Shown: positions 60,566 to 64,000 of the stretch, piece by piece
Position numbering within the stretch: position 1 is the first letter of the stretch
Layout of the letters: each line of letters begins with the position of its first letter
Origin: Achromobacter veterisilvae
GTDB lineage: Bacteria; Pseudomonadota; Gammaproteobacteria; Burkholderiales; Burkholderiaceae_B
Direction: 5' to 3'
Length of the DNA stretch: 64,000 nucleotides
Assembly (NCBI RefSeq): GCF_900496975.1
Contig: NZ_UFQC01000001.1
Span: 248,001-312,000, forward strand
Notes under the pieces: model-generated
Database searches by the model: none
The model's input: only the letters and a program-made list of their open reading frames with translations
What the model was told of the DNA's origin: nothing
Made by a program: the position numbers and the translations under genes

Positions 60566-61483
60566 TCAGGAGGCGTATATCAGGAAGCGATGCTCGCCCT
60601 GACACAGCCGGGCGGCCAAAACGCTGTTCTCCTGCGCGCATTGCGCCACCAGCCCACCCAACCCGTCCAGCGAGTCGATACGATGCGTCTGCGCCAGATG
60701 CTGAAAGCGCCGGATCTCGGCCGACGTGCAGGCCCGGTGCGCATCCCGCAGCAAGCCATTGGCCTGCAACAGCCGCAGGCTCTCCGGGTGTATCAGCGCC
60801 AGCAGGCTTTCCGCCTTGCCAATCTTCTCCCGCAAGTGCTGCAAGGCGTCCGCCTCGGTCAGCACGCCGTACCGCTTCCATGCCGGTTCGTGATGGAATA
60901 AGCGGTTGCGGACGTCCCGCAGCGTGGCAACCAGATCATGCGCATGGGCCTGCATCGCGCCGGCCTGATGCACCGGCCAAGGCCCGCGAAACACACGGGA
61001 CAGATGCTTGGGCCAGATCAGCCCACGCCCCATGAACTCCGCGTCCAGCAAGAACTCCCAAGTCGAGAATTCCGTCTTGGCGATGACACCATGATGGTGA
61101 GGCGCCACGTTGCCGCGCGCCCCATGGCGACGGCGCTGCTCGGCGGCATAATTCCGGGTAGCCTTGGCGAAGTTGTCGCGCACGGCCTGCACCGGACGCG
61201 GCGCATCCACGCCGGACGCGAAGGAGCGATAACGCAGCTTGCCGCCCGCCCACCAGAACCGCCCCAGGCCGGCGACAAGCGCTTGGTCGATGGCATTGCG
61301 CAAGGTAATCTCCACCGCCCCCATCAGCGGGTACAGTGCGCCGCAGACGTGCGCGTTCCAAAGGTATACGCCCATCAGCTCCACGTCGTTGGCCGGGTGG
61401 AATACGCTTTGATAGCTATTGATGCGCTCATTGCTGATGAGGGCATCGATCAGCACCGGACGGTATTGCAATGTATGGGGCAT
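60566..61483 (-). CDS. Abi-family (AbiD/AbiF-like) HEPN abortive-infection protein
   Basis: 305 aa. The Abi_2 pattern is clear: LISNERINSYQSVF, VYLWNAHVCGALYPLMGAVE followed by ITLRNAID (Glu58, Arg62, Asn63), RFWWAGG, TEFSTWEFLLDAEF, GLIWPKHLSRVF and LRDVRNRLFHHEPAW. R192-x4-H197 in RNRLFHH is the HEPN ribonuclease motif, and its His is doubled. Such proteins halt growth in phage-infected cells, probably by cutting RNA. The ATG at 61483 has only a weak AGGT upstream. It stands between gdhA and hutG with no partner ORF. Base composition is a little less GC-rich than neighbours. Confidence 0.85.
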   Translation of the reverse strand: MPHTLQYRPVLIDALISNERINSYQSVFHPANDVELMGVYLWNAHVCGALYPLMGAVEITLRNAIDQALVAGLGRFWWAGGKLRYRSFASGVDAPRPVQAVRDNFAKATRNYAAEQRRRHGARGNVAPHHHGVIAKTEFSTWEFLLDAEFMGRGLIWPKHLSRVFRGPWPVHQAGAMQAHAHDLVATLRDVRNRLFHHEPAWKRYGVLTEADALQHLREKIGKAESLLALIHPESLRLLQANGLLRDAHRACTSAEIRRFQHLAQTHRIDSLDGLGGLVAQCAQENSVLAARLCQGEHRFLIYAS

Positions 61484-61520
61484 GTTGCCGAACCTGGAAA
61501 GCTGGGGGCAGCCGCCGAGG

Positions 61521-61648
61521 TTGACGGCGGCCGGCGGGAAAACCTACACTCCCCTCAAGGTTGGTGATGGCTTCCAATGGGCGCAAGCCTACGACCCATC
61601 ATGTAAGACCTGATTCCCACCCCGGCCCAGAGCCGGGGCTTTTGTTTT
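61521..61648 (+). ncRNA. Candidate small RNA with promoter and intrinsic terminator, divergent from abi
   Basis: TTGACG (61521-61526) and TACACT (61545-61550), spaced 18 bp, form a good sigma-70-type promoter. Transcription would start near 61557. About 80 bases on, CCCCGGC (61620-61626) and GCCGGGG (61632-61638) pair around a 5-base loop, followed by CTTTTGTTTT (61639-61648). Between them, TGATGG/CCATCA (61565-61570/61596-61601), GGCTT/AAGCC (61569-61573/61585-61589) and ATGGG/CCCAT can form a hairpin or an interleaved pseudoknot-like fold. A short frame from the ATG at 61567 (AAGG upstream) runs through the hairpin and could instead be a degraded gene start. Confidence 0.5.
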
Positions 61649-61650
61649 CA

Positions 61651-61722
61651 AGCCCGGAAAACTTCACGCCAAGGCTGTTTCCTTTCGGACCTCCAGCCGG
61701 GCTGCCCCACAGGGGCGTTTTT
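61651..61722 (+). ncRNA. Second structured stretch ending in a terminator-like hairpin
   Basis: AGCCCGG (61651-61657) and CCGGGCT (61697-61703) are perfect 7-bp arms. Inside are GGCTG/CAGCC (61673-61677/61694-61698) and TCC-TTTC-GGA. Right after it, GCCCC-ACA-GGGGC (61704-61716) is followed by GTTTTT. It could be a second short RNA, a back-up terminator of the first, or part of one longer RNA. No promoter of its own is evident. Confidence 0.35.
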
Positions 61723-61744
61723 ATCGTGAGACGGCCCTGCGATG

Positions 61745-61775
61745 AAAAAAGGCGGCTTCCCGGCAGGAAGCCGCC
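61745..61775 (-). terminator. Intrinsic terminator of the hutG operon
   Basis: On the minus strand, GGCGGCTTCC and GGAAGCCGCC (61751-61775) form a perfect 10-bp stem with a 5-base loop, followed by TTTTTT (61750-61745). It lies 26 bp after the hutG stop. Confidence 0.88.
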
Positions 61776-61801
61776 CCTCATCCGCCCTGCCGGCCCGCCG
61801 G

Positions 61802-62745
61802 TCAGTTTGCGATCAGTTGCCAGGCCAGGCGCGCGGCGGCGCGGGCGCCGTGGCCGTCCACGTCGAAACCGGGGTTGTACTCCGCCATGTCGGCCAGGCG
61901 CAGCTTGCCGCTGGCCTTGACCCGCAGGACGATTTCCTCGATCACCGCCAGCGGCACCCCGTAAGGCGCCGGCGCCGACACCCCGGGCATGACCGCCGCG
62001 GGCAGCACGTCCAGGTCTATCGTCAGATAGACGTGGGCCGCGCCTTCCAGCAAGGCGTCCACGTCGGCCAGGCGGGCCTCCAGGTGGCGCTCCTGCATGT
62101 CACGGTCTTCCGCCCAGAAGGCCCCGATCTCGGCGGCGCGGGCGTACAGCGCGGGCGTATTGGCCAGCCGCGACACGCCCAGGCAGGCGTATTGCAGGGG
62201 CTGGCCGCGTTCCCCGCAGTCGCGAGCGATCTGGTCGAACGGCGTGCCCGAGCTGCCGGGCCGCCCGGTGCGCAGGTCGAAATGGGCATCCAGGTTCAGT
62301 ACCAGCACGCGGCCCGCGTCCCCACGCGCCCGCAGCCAGCGGGCCAGGCCCTGGAAGCTGCCCCAGGCGATCTCGTGGCCGCCGCCCAGCACCACCGGAC
62401 GGGCGCCCTGCTCCATCAGTTCGGCCACGCGCAGGCCCAGGCGTTCCTGGGCCTCTTCGAGCCGGTCGCCCTCGCACGCCACGTCGCCCGCGTCCAGCAG
62501 GCGGACCAGGCCGTGCGCGGGCAGGCCCGCCAGGAATTTCCGGATCCCCGCGGGACCGCCGGCGGCGCCGACGCGGCCCTGGTTGCGGGCCACCCCGGCG
62601 TCGCAGGCAAAGCCCAGCAGCACCGCCTCGCCCGCCCGGACCTGGCCGGCGGCCGGCTCGACGATGTGCGCCAGGCGGCGCGTGTCGCCCTGCTCCGCGC
62701 TGTCGTCGCGGGCCTTCCAGAGGCTCTTGTCCAATTGCGCCGCAG

Positions 62746-62749
<4 letters not shown>
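61802..62749 (-). CDS. hutG: Formimidoylglutamase (arginase/ureohydrolase family)
   Basis: 315 aa. Metal-binding ureohydrolase motifs: [21 protein letters not shown] and [40 protein letters not shown] and GPAGIRKFL resemble HutG, the enzyme that splits N-formimino-glutamate into glutamate and formamide in histidine breakdown. The start overlaps the ABC ATPase stop by 4 bp, so it is the last gene of a transporter operon, and the transporter may import histidine. Agmatinase or guanidinobutyrase activity is less likely from the motif wording. Confidence 0.85.
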
Positions 62750-63542
<793 letters not shown>

Positions 63543-63546
<4 letters not shown>

Positions 63547-64000
63547 TGCACCATCCCTCCCGCGCGCAGGCGATGTTCCACCTTGCGCAACACCACCATG
63601 GTGACCGTGGTCAGGACCAGATAGATCAGCGCCACCACCAGATACGTTTCCAGCGAGCGATACGACACGCTGATGATTTTCTGCCCTTCGTGCATCAGGT
63701 CATGGATGGTCAAGAGCGACACCAGGGCCGAGTTCTTGATCAACGCGATGAACTCGTTGCCCAGCGGCGGGATCATGCGCACGACGGCCTGCGGCAGCAC
63801 GATGATGCGCATGGCCTGGCCGGAGGACATGCCCAGCGAGCGGGCCGCCTCCGTCTGGCCGCGGTCCACCGACTGGATCGCGCCGCGCACGATTTCCGAC
63901 ACGTAGGCGCCCGAATACATGCCCAGGCCCAGCACGCCGCAGGCGAACGCCGGCAGCGTCACCCCGAAATGCGGCAGCCCGAAGAACCAGATGAACAACT
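63543..64000 (-). CDS. Polar amino-acid ABC transporter permease, 5' end outside window
   Basis: About 152 residues of the C-terminal part are visible; the frame stays open to the window end, so the start lies beyond 64000. [20 protein letters not shown] and [20 protein letters not shown] with [20 protein letters not shown] are the HisM/GlnP-type EAA loop. [18 protein letters not shown] and a final helix [18 protein letters not shown] follow. It forms the membrane channel for the ATPase encoded next. Confidence 0.92.

Noticed and set aside
61567-61920. Short plus-strand frame opening MASNGRKPTTHHV
   Set aside because: It has a plausible AAGG site, but the frame runs through two terminator hairpins and then antisense to hutG. 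It may be a degraded gene start; noted under the candidate RNA rather than called.

Overview
The window is GC-rich, densely coded bacterial chromosome. It shows no tRNA, rRNA, transposase, integrase, phage gene or CRISPR array. Several traits suggest a beta-proteobacterium of the Alcaligenaceae (Bordetella/Achromobacter group). These include orphan Bug-type (TTT family) solute receptors next to CaiB-type CoA-transferases, xsc/pta/tau sulfonate genes, YXWGXW and MxKDx repeat proteins, and dispersed GC-rich intergenic repeats. The genus assignment is an inference from gene content.

Layout. 1-4.7 kb: a minus-strand acyl-CoA operon (HMG-CoA-lyase-type enzyme, CaiB CoA-transferase, two Bug receptors) facing an IclR regulator across two tandem near-palindromic operators. 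4.8-9.3 kb: a nitronate-monooxygenase-like flavoprotein, then a TetR regulator translationally coupled to an 856-aa rifampin-phosphotransferase-like dikinase, with a perfect 12-bp inverted repeat over the promoter. 9.3-14.7 kb: a two-component system divergent from an envelope methionine-sulfoxide repair cluster (cytochrome b, MsrP-like molybdoenzyme, Met-rich MxKDx protein, exported MsrB and MsrA). 14.8-22.3 kb: Dps, an HcaT-like MFS protein, YbdD/CstA with a divergent cache-domain sensor kinase and NarL-type regulator, and FolE. 22.6-41 kb: a taurine island. It holds tauABC and tauR on the plus strand. On the minus strand are tauXY-like dehydrogenase genes, a CobW GTPase, a YtcJ-type amidohydrolase, a five-gene peptide-type ABC transporter, pta and xsc, with a divergent IclR regulator. 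41-49 kb: DbpA helicase, DoxX, a Tyr-rich lipoprotein, a YXWGXW protein with a Gln-rich tandem repeat, an exported peroxiredoxin, an apparently permuted CaiB protein, photolyase and a TPR protein. 49.5-58.9 kb: a DUF1800/DUF1501 pair, MFS, glutathione peroxidase, Lrp/EamA pair, GST, GNAT, a split lipoate ligase and a DUF3298 lipoprotein. 59-64 kb: GdhA, an Abi/HEPN abortive-infection gene beside a predicted short structured transcript, HutG, and a polar amino-acid ABC transporter cut by the window end.

How genes work together. The taurine genes form a nearly complete route: TauABC uptake, TauXY oxidation to sulfoacetaldehyde, Xsc to acetyl phosphate and sulfite, Pta to acetyl-CoA. A peptide-type transporter and an amidohydrolase sit in the middle, which suggests an amide-linked precursor. 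The 11.7-14.7 kb cluster joins quinone-linked, thiol-linked and sacrificial methionine chemistry in the envelope. The least explained signals are the abi gene with its neighbouring predicted RNA, the TetR-controlled dikinase, and two families of intergenic repeats.
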